Assembly: GCA_016711085.1 (NCBI GenBank)
Contig: JADJTR010000004.1
Coordinates: 310,001 to 374,000, forward strand
DNA: 64,000 bases
Reading direction: 5' to 3'
Source: Phyllobacteriaceae bacterium
GTDB taxonomy: Bacteria > Pseudomonadota > Alphaproteobacteria > Rhizobiales > Rhizobiaceae
Shown: positions 27,224 through 36,055 of the stretch, in pieces
How the letters are laid out: each line of letters starts with the position of its first letter
Numbering within the stretch: the first letter of the stretch is position 1
Position numbers and translations under genes: made by a program
The notes under the pieces: model-generated
Told to the model about the DNA's origin: nothing
Database searches by the model: none
The model's input: the letters and a program-made list of their open reading frames with translations, nothing else

Positions 27224-28393
27224 TCATACGTCGCTGATGACTTTTCCGTTCGACAGGATGTGCACCTGGTAGCCGGCGAACACCGCCTTCGCTTCGCCAT
27301 TGGCGTAGAGCGCCTGATAGGCCTCGTGCGGCACCAGCGCGTGCTTCTCGTAGGCGCTGACGCCCTGGCGCGCCGCCTCCAGATCGTCGGTGGCGATGTG
27401 GAACTCCTCGTGGCCCTTTTCCGACGACCACAGGCCGCGCCGTCCGGGCTTCTCGGCGGTGGAGAACACCTCCTGCACCGTCCAGGTGAGCAGCCAGGCG
27501 TTTTGCGGTTTCGACACTTTCGCCAGTACGTCGGACACTGTCGTGTTGTTTTCGGTTATGCCGGCCGAGTAAAACGGCCCGAGCACGACGCGGCGCAACT
27601 GCTTGGGATGAAGCGTTTCGAAATCCTTGTCGAGATTGGTGGCGATGGTGACCGGCGTCAGCGTATAGGCCGAGTTCTTCTCGGCGAAATCGTCGAAGCG
27701 GCGCGCCAGGTCGGGATTGAGCAGGCCGTCGACCGGCAGCGGGATCGGCACCCGCTCATTGAGCGAGCCATCGGAGCGGATGAGCTTCTCGACCAGGTCG
27801 GGCGAGGAATCCTCCACCGCCGCCATGTAGATCAGCGGCAGATTGGCGGTGCCGTCGAAGGCGCCCCAATGGACGAAATAGAGCGGCCGCCCCGTTTTCG
27901 GGTTGGACGACACCTTCACCGTTTTCGGCAGCACGAAGGGCGAGAACAACTCGCCCTCGCGCACCTCGTCGAGATAGAGCCGCTCGGCCATGGTTTTCTG
28001 CAAGGCCGCCGGGAATTCCTTGTGGCGCAGGATGAAATCGGCCATTTCGGCTCGCAGTTCGTCAGGCGCCGGTATTTCGGCGAGCCTTGCGGCGGCCCGC
28101 TTGCGGTCGTTTTCCAGCTCCAGCACGTTCTGGAACAGCGGATAGCCGCTGTCGGCGCGCTGGATGCGGAACGTGTCGGCGAAGGCGACGCGGTTGCGCC
28201 AGCAGGCGAAACTCTTCTCCAGCCGGGCGATGTATTCGACCGCCACCTGGGCGATCAGGCCGTGCTTGTAGAACGGCGACCGCTCGTCGCGCAGGAACAC
28301 GTCGAGCCCGTCGAGCGCCGCCGAGATGGCGTCGAAATAGCGGCCGACCGGATCGGCGGCCGCCTTGGCGTCAGCCTTGACGCGAGGAGGCAT
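27224..28393 (-). CDS. Conserved hypothetical protein of the AAA+ operon
   Basis: A 389-residue protein without signal peptide, membrane helix or enzyme motif that I recognise. The N-terminal 120 residues are helical (DGLDVFLRDERSPFYKHGLIAQVAVEYI) and include FADTFRIQRADSGYPLFQNVLEL. The remainder alternates strands and helices (TGRPLYFVHWGAFDG, LIYMAAVEDSS, LRRVVLGPFYSAGIT, NAWLLTWTVQEVFST). The strongly aromatic, charged character suggests a protein-protein scaffold. It sits between the coiled-coil protein (10-nt gap) and the AAA+ ATPase (8-nt gap), so all three are probably translated together. Unknown function. Confidence 0.7.
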   Translation of the reverse strand: MPPRVKADAKAAADPVGRYFDAISAALDGLDVFLRDERSPFYKHGLIAQVAVEYIARLEKSFACWRNRVAFADTFRIQRADSGYPLFQNVLELENDRKRAAARLAEIPAPDELRAEMADFILRHKEFPAALQKTMAERLYLDEVREGELFSPFVLPKTVKVSSNPKTGRPLYFVHWGAFDGTANLPLIYMAAVEDSSPDLVEKLIRSDGSLNERVPIPLPVDGLLNPDLARRFDDFAEKNSAYTLTPVTIATNLDKDFETLHPKQLRRVVLGPFYSAGITENNTTVSDVLAKVSKPQNAWLLTWTVQEVFSTAEKPGRRGLWSSEKGHEEFHIATDDLEAARQGVSAYEKHALVPHEAYQALYANGEAKAVFAGYQVHILSNGKVISDV

Positions 28394-28403
28394 GGCGCGC
28401 CGC

Positions 28404-29495
28404 TCAGGAAGCCGAGACGTAGTCGGACGCGTTGTGCTTGCGCATCACCTCATCGAAGCGGCGCGCGAAGGCGTCGTCGGCGAGCTTCTTGCGCCGCTGG
28501 ATGTCGGCCGTGGCCACCATGTTTTTCTCGTGCAGTTCGAGCAGGTCGCCGATGTGCTTTTGCGCCGCCGCGCCGATTCCGGCCATGGTTTCTTCCGCCG
28601 TGTTGTCGACCTTGGAGCCGAGCGTGTTGATCTTGTGCGCCACATCCTGCTGCGCCGCCGTCTTCAACGAATCCTCCAGCGCCTTGTAGAGGACGATGCG
28701 CTGCTCGGTGTCGATGGTCAGCTTGTTGATCAGCGTGTTCTGCGCCGCGATCTGGTTGTTCAGCGAATCGACGAAGGTCTGGAACATCGAGGTGTAGCGC
28801 TCGAGCGTCTGGCTCTCGGCCAGCAATTCCTGCTCCTTGGCCTGGCGCTCGTTGTATTCCGTGGCGAGCTTGGAGCGCTCGCCTTCGAGTTTCGTCCGCT
28901 CCTTCTGGTTGGTCGAGGCGGCGATCTTGTTTTCGAGATCAAGCAGCAACGGGTTTAGTTCGAGGATGCGCTTTTGCGTCTCCTCGAGCGTGCCCATCGT
29001 CGCCTTGCGCCGTTCGATCACCTGCACGAGGCTGGTTTCGGAGGTCTTGTAGCGCTGGTCCAGCACGCCCTTCTGCGCCTTGAGGATGCCGACGATGGTG
29101 TCGGATTTCGCCAGCAACTCCTGCAGATTGCCGGCCAGCGACATGTTGCGCACGCGGTCGGTGCGCATGCGCTGGGCCCGGTCCTTGGAGAAGATGGCGA
29201 TGAAATTCTCCCAGCCGGTGTAGCTTTTCATCGATTCGAACTCGGCGCCGAACACGTTGGTGGCGTCCTCGAGCCCGATGATGAGGTCGGCGATGTTGCC
29301 TTCCATCATCTTCTGCTGCTTCAGCACGTCCTCGATGCGGGCGTTCTCGATGTCGAAATTGACGTCGCCGATTTTCTTGTCGGTTTTGGCGAGTTGGTCG
29401 AGGATGCTGCCCGACTGCTCGATCTTGCCGCGCATTTCGTCCACGGCCTTCTTGGTCTTTTCGATTTCGGCGTCGAAATTCTGCAGCGTGGCCAT
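28404..29495 (-). CDS. Coiled-coil protein heading the AAA+ operon, distantly TelA-like
   Basis: A 363-residue protein dominated by heptad repeats from about residue 1 to 60 and again from 110 to 330 (for example IERRKATMGTLEETQKRIL and EQELLAESQTLERYTSMFQ). I chose ATG 29495, 6 nt after GAGGGA; the ATG at 29501 abuts that site. The part after residue 230 (SMFQTFVDSLNNQIAAQNTLINKLTIDT and LYKALEDSLKTAAQQDVAHKI) loosely resembles TelA/KlaA 'toxic anion resistance' proteins, which are also coiled coil; this similarity is weak and may only reflect composition. As first gene of the operon it probably builds an elongated platform for the ATPase. Confidence 0.65.
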   Translation of the reverse strand: MATLQNFDAEIEKTKKAVDEMRGKIEQSGSILDQLAKTDKKIGDVNFDIENARIEDVLKQQKMMEGNIADLIIGLEDATNVFGAEFESMKSYTGWENFIAIFSKDRAQRMRTDRVRNMSLAGNLQELLAKSDTIVGILKAQKGVLDQRYKTSETSLVQVIERRKATMGTLEETQKRILELNPLLLDLENKIAASTNQKERTKLEGERSKLATEYNERQAKEQELLAESQTLERYTSMFQTFVDSLNNQIAAQNTLINKLTIDTEQRIVLYKALEDSLKTAAQQDVAHKINTLGSKVDNTAEETMAGIGAAAQKHIGDLLELHEKNMVATADIQRRKKLADDAFARRFDEVMRKHNASDYVSAS

Positions 29496-29585
29496 GCGCA
29501 TTCCCTCATCAAGGTTCCGGTGGGGTCGGCGGCGAATATAGGGTTGTGCAATTGCGAAAGGAAGACGCCGGGCGGGCGCGGGCCA

Positions 29586-29614
29586 AACAAAAAGGCGCGC
29601 CGCGGGGGCGCGCC
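29586..29614 (-). terminator. Rho-independent terminator of the cytochrome c gene
   Basis: Perfect 8-bp GC arms (GGCGCGCC at 29594-29601 and 29607-29614) with a 5-nt loop, followed on the minus strand by TTTTTGTTT. It lies 25 nt after the cytochrome c stop and before the AAA+ operon start, so it separates the two transcription units. Confidence 0.85.
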
Positions 29615-29639
29615 TCGTTGTCGTGCCGGCAGTTCCGGA

Positions 29640-30026
29640 TCAGGGCTTCGGATCGGCTTTGAGATAGGCGATCACATTGGCGATGTCTTCCGGCTTCGGC
29701 AGGCCGGCGAAAGCCATCTTGGAGTCGGGATTGAATTCCTTCGGCTTGGTCAGATAGGCGGTCAGGTTGGCGTCGTCCCAGACCTTGCCTTCGGCGCCCA
29801 TCGTCTTGAGGCCTTCCGAATACTTCGCCGCGTAATCGGCGACGGCGGCCATCGGACGGCCGGCGACGCCGACCAGATGCGGGCCGACCATGTTCTTTTC
29901 CTCGGCCGCGTTGTGGCAGGCCTTGCACTTGTTGAAGACGGTCTTGCCGGCCGCGGCGTCGCCATCGGCGAGAGCGGGGCTGGCGAAAGCAGCCGCGACA
30001 AGGGCGGCGGCGAGTATGCGATTCAT
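29640..30026 (-). CDS. Periplasmic c-type cytochrome (cytochrome c2 type)
   Basis: A 128-residue exported cytochrome with a signal peptide (MNRILAAALVAAAFASPALA), a single haem motif C34-K-A-C37-H38, the axial Met in FNPDSKMAFAGL and a C-terminal helix IANVIAYLK. These are the traits of class I cytochromes c/c2 that carry electrons between the bc1 complex and oxidases or other periplasmic enzymes. With sox genes 24 kb away it could accept electrons from thiosulfate oxidation, but this is only a guess. The ATG at 30026 was chosen at the start of the signal peptide. Confidence 0.9.
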   Translation of the reverse strand: MNRILAAALVAAAFASPALADGDAAAGKTVFNKCKACHNAAEEKNMVGPHLVGVAGRPMAAVADYAAKYSEGLKTMGAEGKVWDDANLTAYLTKPKEFNPDSKMAFAGLPKPEDIANVIAYLKADPKP

Positions 30027-30135
30027 GGTTTCAACTCCGTCGTGAAAGAACCCGGTATCCCTTCGCCGCGGGCTATAAGCACAAAACGACGGGCCGCGCC
30101 ATGGGACAAAATGGACAAGTGCCTCGAATTCGCAA

Positions 30136-30753
30136 TCAGGGCTGGGCGAATCCGACAAGGTCTTCCGCCCGGTAACGGCCGGTTTCCTCCTCCCAATGGC
30201 GCCGGCACAGCGAAATGTAGCGGTCGTTGCCGCCGATCTCCACCTGCGCTCCTTCCTTGACCACCCTGCCCTCGCCGTCGAGGCGCACCACCATCGCCGC
30301 CTTGCGGCCGCAGCGGCAGATGGTGCGCACTTCGCGCAGATCGTCGGCGATGGCGAGCAGCGCCTGCGAACCGGGAAACAATTTGCCCTGAAAATCGGTG
30401 CGCAGGCCGTAGGCCATCACCGGCACGCCAAGGCGGTCGGCGACGCGCGCCAGTTGCCACACCTGGGCCTCGCTGAGGAACTGCGCTTCGTCGAGAAACA
30501 CGCAATGCACCGGTCCGGCCGCCGCGTTATGGGTCGCGACTCGCGCGAAAAAGTCGGTATCGGCGGTAAAGGTCTCGGCGTCGGCATTGAGTCCGATGCG
30601 CGACGCGATGCGCCCCGACCCGGCGCGGTCGTCCAGCGCCGCGGTGAACAGCATTGTCGTCATGCCGCGTTCGCGATAATTGTACGACGCTTGCAGGAGC
30701 AGCGTCGATTTGCCGGCGTTCATCGCCGAATAGTGAAAATAGAGCTTGGCCAT
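30136..30753 (-). CDS. tdk: Thymidine kinase
   Basis: A 205-residue type II thymidine kinase for salvage of thymidine. The P-loop is S9-A-M-N-A-G-K-S-T17, the catalytic and metal residues are in VFLDEAQFL, the lasso region is MAYGLRTDFQGKLFPGS, and a zinc-binding set is seen as ICRCGRKA plus a further Cys in YISLCRRHW. It is transcribed toward the cytochrome c gene. Confidence 0.93.
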   Translation of the reverse strand: MAKLYFHYSAMNAGKSTLLLQASYNYRERGMTTMLFTAALDDRAGSGRIASRIGLNADAETFTADTDFFARVATHNAAAGPVHCVFLDEAQFLSEAQVWQLARVADRLGVPVMAYGLRTDFQGKLFPGSQALLAIADDLREVRTICRCGRKAAMVVRLDGEGRVVKEGAQVEIGGNDRYISLCRRHWEEETGRYRAEDLVGFAQP

Positions 30754-30873
30754 GGCGGAGGAACCTAGCCGGCAGCGACCTCCGATTCCATCGGCCCGGA
30801 TCGGTCGTCAACAGTTTCGCGCTTGCCCCGGCGCGCCGTCCGGGCCAGTTTCCCGCGGAAACGGAGGCGCGCC

Positions 30874-31980
30874 ATGACGAACCCGAATTGGTCGAAAACA
30901 CCGGGCGGAAAAGTGCGCGGGCGCGGCCTCGGCCTGCCCTTTCCGGGAACGCCCGGACCTTTCAACGCCATCACCGACATCGCCTGCGTCGAAATCGGCT
31001 ATTCGACGCTCATCCGGGGCGACGGCGCGCTGGCGCGCGGCCAGGGCCCGGTGCGCACCGGCGTCACCGTGCTCCTGCCGCGCGGCCGCGGTAACGCCGG
31101 CACGCCGTGCTTCGCCGGCGGCGCCATTCTCAACGGCAATGGCGAAATGACCGGCCTCGCCTGGATCGATGAAATCGGCCAGTTGCAAACGCCAATCACC
31201 ATCACCAACACGCATTCCTGCGGCGTGACCCGCGACGCGACGCTGAAATGGATGGTCGAAAACGCGATCGGCATGGGTCAGGATTGGGGCCTGCCGGTCG
31301 CCGCCGAAACCTGGGACGGTGAACTGAACGACATCAACGGGTTCCACGTGAAGGACGAGCACGTCTTCGCCGCGCTTGACTCGGCCGCCGGCGGTCCGCT
31401 CGAACTGGGTAGCCTCGGCGGCGGAACCGGCATGATCTGTTACGATTTCAAGGGCGGCAACGGTTCGGCCTCGCGCCGGGTCGAGATCGGCGGCGACACG
31501 TACATGCTCGGCGTTTTCGTCCAGGCCAATTTCGGCCGAAGGGAACAATTGACAGTGCTTGGCGCTCCCGTCGGCCGCGCTATCCCCCATGGAAAGCTGC
31601 GCCATCGCGACGCCGGCTCGGTCATCGCCATCGTCGCCACCGATGCGCCGCTGCTGCCGCATCAGCTGAAACGCATCGCGCGCCGCGTCACCCTCGGCCT
31701 TGCCCGCACCGGCACGGCCGGCGGCCAGTCTTCCGGCGACATTTTCCTCGCCTTCTCCACCGCCAATCCGGAGGCACTGGCGGCCGGGCCCACGATGCGC
31801 CATTCGCGGTTCCTCGACGACGCCGCGCTCGACCCACTCTTCGTCGCAACCGTCGAAGCGACCGAAGAGGCGGTCGTCGATTCCATGATCGCCAACGCCA
31901 CGATGATCGGCCGTGACGGCAATGTCTGTGTCGCCCTGCCCCATGACGAACTGCTCGCGGCGATGGCGCGCCCCGCATAG
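30874..31980 (+). CDS. P1 family peptidase (DmpA/S58-like)
   Basis: A 368-residue self-cleaving N-terminal nucleophile aminopeptidase of the P1/S58 family. Conserved are VEIGYSTLIRGDG, VRTGVTVLLPRG, the central ITITNTHSCGVTRDATLKWM and the processing site region GGGTGMICYDFKGGNGSASR, in which cleavage before the Ser would expose the nucleophile. Relatives remove N-terminal D- or beta-amino acids; the substrate here is not known. Start ATG at 30874; the longer frame reads back into the divergent tdk promoter. It is followed by a 160-nt gap before the choline operon, in which I see no clear element. Confidence 0.85.
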   Translation: MTNPNWSKTPGGKVRGRGLGLPFPGTPGPFNAITDIACVEIGYSTLIRGDGALARGQGPVRTGVTVLLPRGRGNAGTPCFAGGAILNGNGEMTGLAWIDEIGQLQTPITITNTHSCGVTRDATLKWMVENAIGMGQDWGLPVAAETWDGELNDINGFHVKDEHVFAALDSAAGGPLELGSLGGGTGMICYDFKGGNGSASRRVEIGGDTYMLGVFVQANFGRREQLTVLGAPVGRAIPHGKLRHRDAGSVIAIVATDAPLLPHQLKRIARRVTLGLARTGTAGGQSSGDIFLAFSTANPEALAAGPTMRHSRFLDDAALDPLFVATVEATEEAVVDSMIANATMIGRDGNVCVALPHDELLAAMARPA

Positions 31981-32141
31981 ACGCGCCGGATTTGGCGCGC
32001 ACGGGATACCGCTTGTCGCAGCCCGGCCGTGAAGGCGCTGGAAACCGCATTGAATCCGTGATTGAAATTGAGCCGGACAGCCTTTTTCCACTGCCAGAAC
32101 AGAAATCGCACATTCAACAGAGCGAAAAACGGGAGTCATTC

Positions 32142-33068
32142 ATGAAAACCAAACTGATCGCCGCCCTCCTCGGGGCGACCGTACTCGCCACGCCGGCGCT
32201 CGCCGCCGATCCGGAATCCTGCAAGGCGGTTCGCTTCGGCGACGTCGGCTGGACCGACATCCAGGTCGCGACCGGCGCGGCTTCTGTCGTGCTCGAGGCG
32301 CTCGGCTACGCGCCGGAAGCCAAGACGCTGACCGTCGCGCTCGCCTTCGGCGCGCTGAAGTCGAAGGACCTCGACATTTTCCTCGGCAACTGGATGCCGT
32401 CGCAGACCGCCGAGGTCAAACCCTACATGGACGAGAAGTCGATCGACGTGATCGGCGCCAACCTCGAAGGCGCAGGCTACGGCATTGTCGTGCCGCAATA
32501 TGTCGCCGACGCCGGCGTCAAGGCGCTGACCGACATGGGCGCCCACAAGGACAAGTTCAATGGCAAGTTCTACGGCATCGAGGCCGGCAATGACGGCAAC
32601 CGCATCATCACCGAAATGATCGCCAAGCCGGAGAACAATCTGGCGGGCTTCGAAGTGGTCGAAAGCTCGGAAGCCGGCATGCTGACCGAGGCCGAAAAGG
32701 CGATCAAGAACAACGAATGGATCGCCTTCCTCGGCTGGACGCCGCATCCGGTCATGGGCGAGATGAAGCTGCACTATCTCGACGGCATGGGCGATTCCGG
32801 TTTCGGCTCGGCCACCGTCTACACCAATTCGCGCGTCGGCTACGTCGCCGAATGCCCGAACGCCGGCAAGTTCTTCCAGAACCTCAAATTCACGCTCGCC
32901 ATGGAAGGCGCGATGATGGGTCCGGTTCTGAAGGATGGCGCCGACCCGAAAGAGTCCGCCAAGACCTGGCTCAAGGCCAATCCGGACGCGGTCAAGCCGT
33001 GGCTGGACGGCGTCACCGCGTTCGACGGCGGCGACGCGGCCGCGGCGGTGGCGGCGGCGCTGAAGTAA
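32142..33068 (+). CDS. choX: Choline ABC transporter substrate-binding protein
   Basis: Periplasmic binding protein of the OpuAC/ProX-like ChoX group, 308 residues with a signal peptide (MKTKLIAALLGATVLATPALA). The ligand-cage residues are expected from Trp and Tyr in DVGWTDIQ, LGNWMPSQ, FYGIEAGNDG and AFLGWTPHPVMG, the pattern of S. meliloti ChoX, so choline is the likely ligand rather than glycine betaine. Start ATG at 32142, behind a GGGAGT ribosome-binding site. Confidence 0.9.
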   Translation: MKTKLIAALLGATVLATPALAADPESCKAVRFGDVGWTDIQVATGAASVVLEALGYAPEAKTLTVALAFGALKSKDLDIFLGNWMPSQTAEVKPYMDEKSIDVIGANLEGAGYGIVVPQYVADAGVKALTDMGAHKDKFNGKFYGIEAGNDGNRIITEMIAKPENNLAGFEVVESSEAGMLTEAEKAIKNNEWIAFLGWTPHPVMGEMKLHYLDGMGDSGFGSATVYTNSRVGYVAECPNAGKFFQNLKFTLAMEGAMMGPVLKDGADPKESAKTWLKANPDAVKPWLDGVTAFDGGDAAAAVAAALK

Positions 33069-33084
33069 GCTGACCATCGAACCA

Positions 33085-33110
33085 AAGCGGCCGCCAAGGG
33101 GCGGCCGCTT
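33085..33110 (+). terminator. Hairpin between choX and choW
   Basis: Perfect 10-bp arms (AAGCGGCCGC at 33085-33094 and GCGGCCGCTT at 33101-33110) with a 6-nt loop, followed by CTTC. Located 17 nt after the choX stop, it probably ends most transcripts or protects their 3' end, giving a high excess of the binding protein over the permease and ATPase. Confidence 0.75.
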
Positions 33111-33163
33111 CTTCGTCGGAAGCCGGCGCAACAAGTCCGGAACGGGCAGGAGGGGCAAGGCGA

Positions 33164-34018
33164 ATGGATCCGTTGTCGAGACTGATCGCGAGCTTCAAGA
33201 TTCCCGTCGGCAAATGGGGCAAATCGTTCATCGACTTCATCGTCTATTGGTTCGAATGGCTGTTTGACGCCATCAAGATTTCGCTGAATTTCGTCGTCGA
33301 GGGCACGACCGCCGGCCTGCTGCTATTGCCGCCTGTCCTGCTGGCCGTCCTCTTCGCCGGACTGGCTTTCTGGCTTAAGCGCTCGAAAATCCTGGCGCTT
33401 GGCGTTCTCCTCGGTTTGCTCTTCATCATCAACCAGGGCCTCTGGAAAGAAACCATCCAGACCTTGGTTCTCGTCGTCGCCGCCACCGCCATGTCGATGG
33501 CCATCGGCGTCCCGATCGGCATCTGGGCGGCGCACAAGCCCTCGGTCTGGCGCGTTACGCAGCCGACGCTCGACCTGATGCAGACCATGCCGACCTTTGT
33601 TTACCTGATCCCGATCCTGATCCTCTTCGGCCTCGGCGCGGCGCCGGCGCTGATCGTCACCATTGTCTTCGCCATGCCCGCGCCGGTGCGCATGACCTAT
33701 CTCGGCATCACCTCGATTCCCAAGCCGATGATCGAGGCCGGCGAGAGTTTCGGCGCGACGAAAAAGCAGTTGCTGTGGAAGGTCGAAATCCCGGCGGCCA
33801 TGCCCTCCATCATGGCCGGGCTGACCCAATGCATCATGCTGTCGCTGTCGATGGTCGTGTTCGCCACGCTGATCGGCGCGCCTTCGCTCGGCAATCCCGT
33901 CAACAAGGCGCTCGCCAACCGCAACATCCCGCTCGGCATCGAGGCCGGACTGGCGCTGGTCATCATCGCCATCATCCTCGACCGCGTGCTGGCGCAGAAG
34001 GCGGAGTTGCGCAAATGA
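33164..34018 (+). CDS. choW: Choline ABC transporter permease
   Basis: A 284-residue inner-membrane permease with about seven membrane helices. The binding-protein-dependent transport signature is seen in TMPTFVYLIPILILFGLG and the EAA loop AGESFGATKKQLLWKVEIPAAMPSIMAG, which contacts the ATPase. It is the ProW/OpuAB type expected next to ChoX. Its TGA overlaps the ATG of choV (ATGA). Confidence 0.9.
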   Translation: MDPLSRLIASFKIPVGKWGKSFIDFIVYWFEWLFDAIKISLNFVVEGTTAGLLLLPPVLLAVLFAGLAFWLKRSKILALGVLLGLLFIINQGLWKETIQTLVLVVAATAMSMAIGVPIGIWAAHKPSVWRVTQPTLDLMQTMPTFVYLIPILILFGLGAAPALIVTIVFAMPAPVRMTYLGITSIPKPMIEAGESFGATKKQLLWKVEIPAAMPSIMAGLTQCIMLSLSMVVFATLIGAPSLGNPVNKALANRNIPLGIEAGLALVIIAIILDRVLAQKAELRK

Positions 34019-35210
34019 ACGCCACCCCGAAGCTCGCTGTCGAATTCAAGGATGTGGACATCATTTTCGGCGCCCGCGCCCGCGATGCGCAGGCGCTGCT
34101 GGATCAGGGCAAGACGCGCGCCGAGATCCTCGAAGCCACCGGTTCGGTCATCGGCGCCGCCGGCGCCAACCTGACGGTGAGCGAAGGCGAGATTTCCGTG
34201 CTGATGGGCCTGTCCGGCTCCGGCAAGTCGACCCTGCTGCGCGCTGTAAACGGCCTGAACAAGGTGACGCGCGGGCAGGTCATCGTCCACGGCGCCCATG
34301 GAACGACCGATGTGGTGAACTGCACCGAGAGCCGAACTGCGCGCCGTCCGGCGCGGCGCCGTCGCCATGGTTTTCCAGCAATTCGCTTTGTTGCCGTGGC
34401 GCACGGTGGCCGAAAATGTCGGCTTCGGCCTCGAATTGTCCGGCGTGCCGGAAGCCGAACGCCTGGCGCGCGTCGACAGGCAATTGAAACTGGTCGGCCT
34501 CGACCAATGGGCCGGCAAATACGCCCACGAGCTTTCCGGCGGCATGCAGCAGCGCGTCGGCCTGGCCCGCGCCTTCGCCACCGAGGCGCCGATCCTGCTG
34601 ATGGACGAGCCGTTCTCGGCTCTCGATCCGCTGATCCGCACCAAGCTGCAGGACGAATTGCTCGACCTTCAGGCCAAGCTGAAGAAGACCATCATCTTCG
34701 TCAGCCACGATCTGGAAGAAGCGCTGAAGATCGGCAACACCATCACCATCATGGAGGGCGGGCCGCATCGTCCAGTCCGGACCGCCGGAAGACATCGTGC
34801 TCAAACCGGCCAACGCCTACGTGCGCGATTTCATCGCCAATGTGAATCCGCTCTCGGTGCTGACCGCCTGGAACATCATGCGCGACCAGCGCGACCTGCC
34901 GAAAACCGATGACGGCTGGGTCTGGCTCGACCGGCGCAAGACGACCCGCTTCAAGCTCGACGCCAACGGCCTCGTCGAGGCGGCCGAACGCGATGGCCAG
35001 CCGATCGTCTGGGTCTCCTGCGACGATGTCGAGACCATGCCGGAAGACGCGCCGCCGGTTTTCTGGGCCAAGCCCGGCACGACGGTGAAGACGGTGATGC
35101 TGGCGATGCACAAATCCAACACCGCGCCAGTGGCGATCTTCGACGACTCGTCGCGCTTCATCGGCGCCGTCGGCATTCGCGATGTCTTGCAGGCGGTGCT
35201 GCGGCGTTGA
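34015..35210 (+). pseudogene. choV: Choline ABC transporter ATP-binding protein, two frameshifts
   Basis: ProV-type ATPase with the long N-terminal helix (GARARDAQALLDQGKTRAEIL), Walker A LMGLSGSGKSTLLR, Q-loop MVFQQFALLPWRT, signature LSGGMQQRVGLARAFA, Walker B ILLMDEPFSALDPL, His switch VSHD and C-terminal CBS domains. The frame changes twice: near 34328-34332, between NCTE and ELRAVRRGAVAMVFQ, and at a GGG run at 34760-34762, between TIMEGG and RIVQSGPPEDIVLKP. Removing one base at each site gives 397 residues, the usual length. Two independent one-base insertions in one gene point to sequence errors. The CBS domains probably sense ionic strength. Confidence 0.85.
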
Positions 35211-35292
35211 ACGTCGCGAAGCGTTGCCGCCGCCCGGTTGCCCTGACGGCGCTATCTCAATTTCGGGGCATCCTTGCAAATGGGGAAGCAGC

Positions 35293-36051
35293 ATGAATCC
35301 GAAGGGTATTGCCGCCATCGTCACCGGCGGCGGATCGGGACTGGGCGAGGCGACGGCGCGGGCGCTGGCGGCGGCCGGTGCGAAAGTCGCCGTCCTCGAC
35401 CTCAACATGAAGGGCGCGGAAGCCGTCGCGGCCGATATCGGCGGAATCGCCATTCGCTGCGACGTGTCGAGCCCGGAGGCCGAGGCGGCCGTCGATGCGG
35501 CGGCGCAAGCCCATGGCCCGGCGCGAATCCTGATCAATTGCGCCGGCATCGGCATGGCGATGCGTACGACCTCAAAGGACGGCCCGCACCCGCTGGAGGT
35601 CTTCGCCAAGGTGGTGCAGGTCAACCTCGTCGGCACCTTCAACATGATCCGCCTGTTTGCGGCGCGTTGCGAGAAACTCGACCCGCTCGATGGCGGCGAG
35701 CGCGGCGTCATCGTCAACACCGCCTCGGTCGCCGCCTATGACGGCCAGATCGGCCAGGCCGCATATTCCGCCTCCAAGGGCGGCGTCGTCGGCATGACGC
35801 TGCCGATCGCCCGCGACCTGTCGCGCGCAGGCATCCGCGTCTGCACCATTGCGCCCGGCATTTTCCGTACGCCGATGCTCGCCGGCCTGCCCGAGGAGGC
35901 GCAGGCTTCCCTTGGCATGCAGGTGCCCTTCCCGCCGCGCCTTGGCGATCCGGCCGAGTATGGCGCGCTTGCCATGCACATCGTCGCCAACCAGATGCTC
36001 AACGCCGAGACCATCCGCCTCGACGGAGCCATCCGCATGGCGCCGAAATAG
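35293..36051 (+). CDS. SDR family oxidoreductase, type 2 3-hydroxyacyl-CoA dehydrogenase-like
   Basis: A 252-residue Rossmann-fold dehydrogenase. Glycine motif TGGGSGLGEA (residues 12-21), catalytic Ser in IVNTASVAA, Tyr and Lys in AAYSASKGG, and the PGIFRTPML segment are present. The C-terminus VPFPPRLGDPAEYGALAMHIVANQMLNAETIRLDGAIRMAPK matches the HSD10-like, 3-hydroxy-2-methylbutyryl-CoA dehydrogenase group, so a role in branched-chain or fatty acyl-CoA oxidation fits. The racemase that follows 4 nt later acts on 2-methyl-branched acyl-CoAs, which supports that reading. Confidence 0.85.
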   Translation: MNPKGIAAIVTGGGSGLGEATARALAAAGAKVAVLDLNMKGAEAVAADIGGIAIRCDVSSPEAEAAVDAAAQAHGPARILINCAGIGMAMRTTSKDGPHPLEVFAKVVQVNLVGTFNMIRLFAARCEKLDPLDGGERGVIVNTASVAAYDGQIGQAAYSASKGGVVGMTLPIARDLSRAGIRVCTIAPGIFRTPMLAGLPEEAQASLGMQVPFPPRLGDPAEYGALAMHIVANQMLNAETIRLDGAIRMAPK

Positions 36052-36055
36052 GCCG

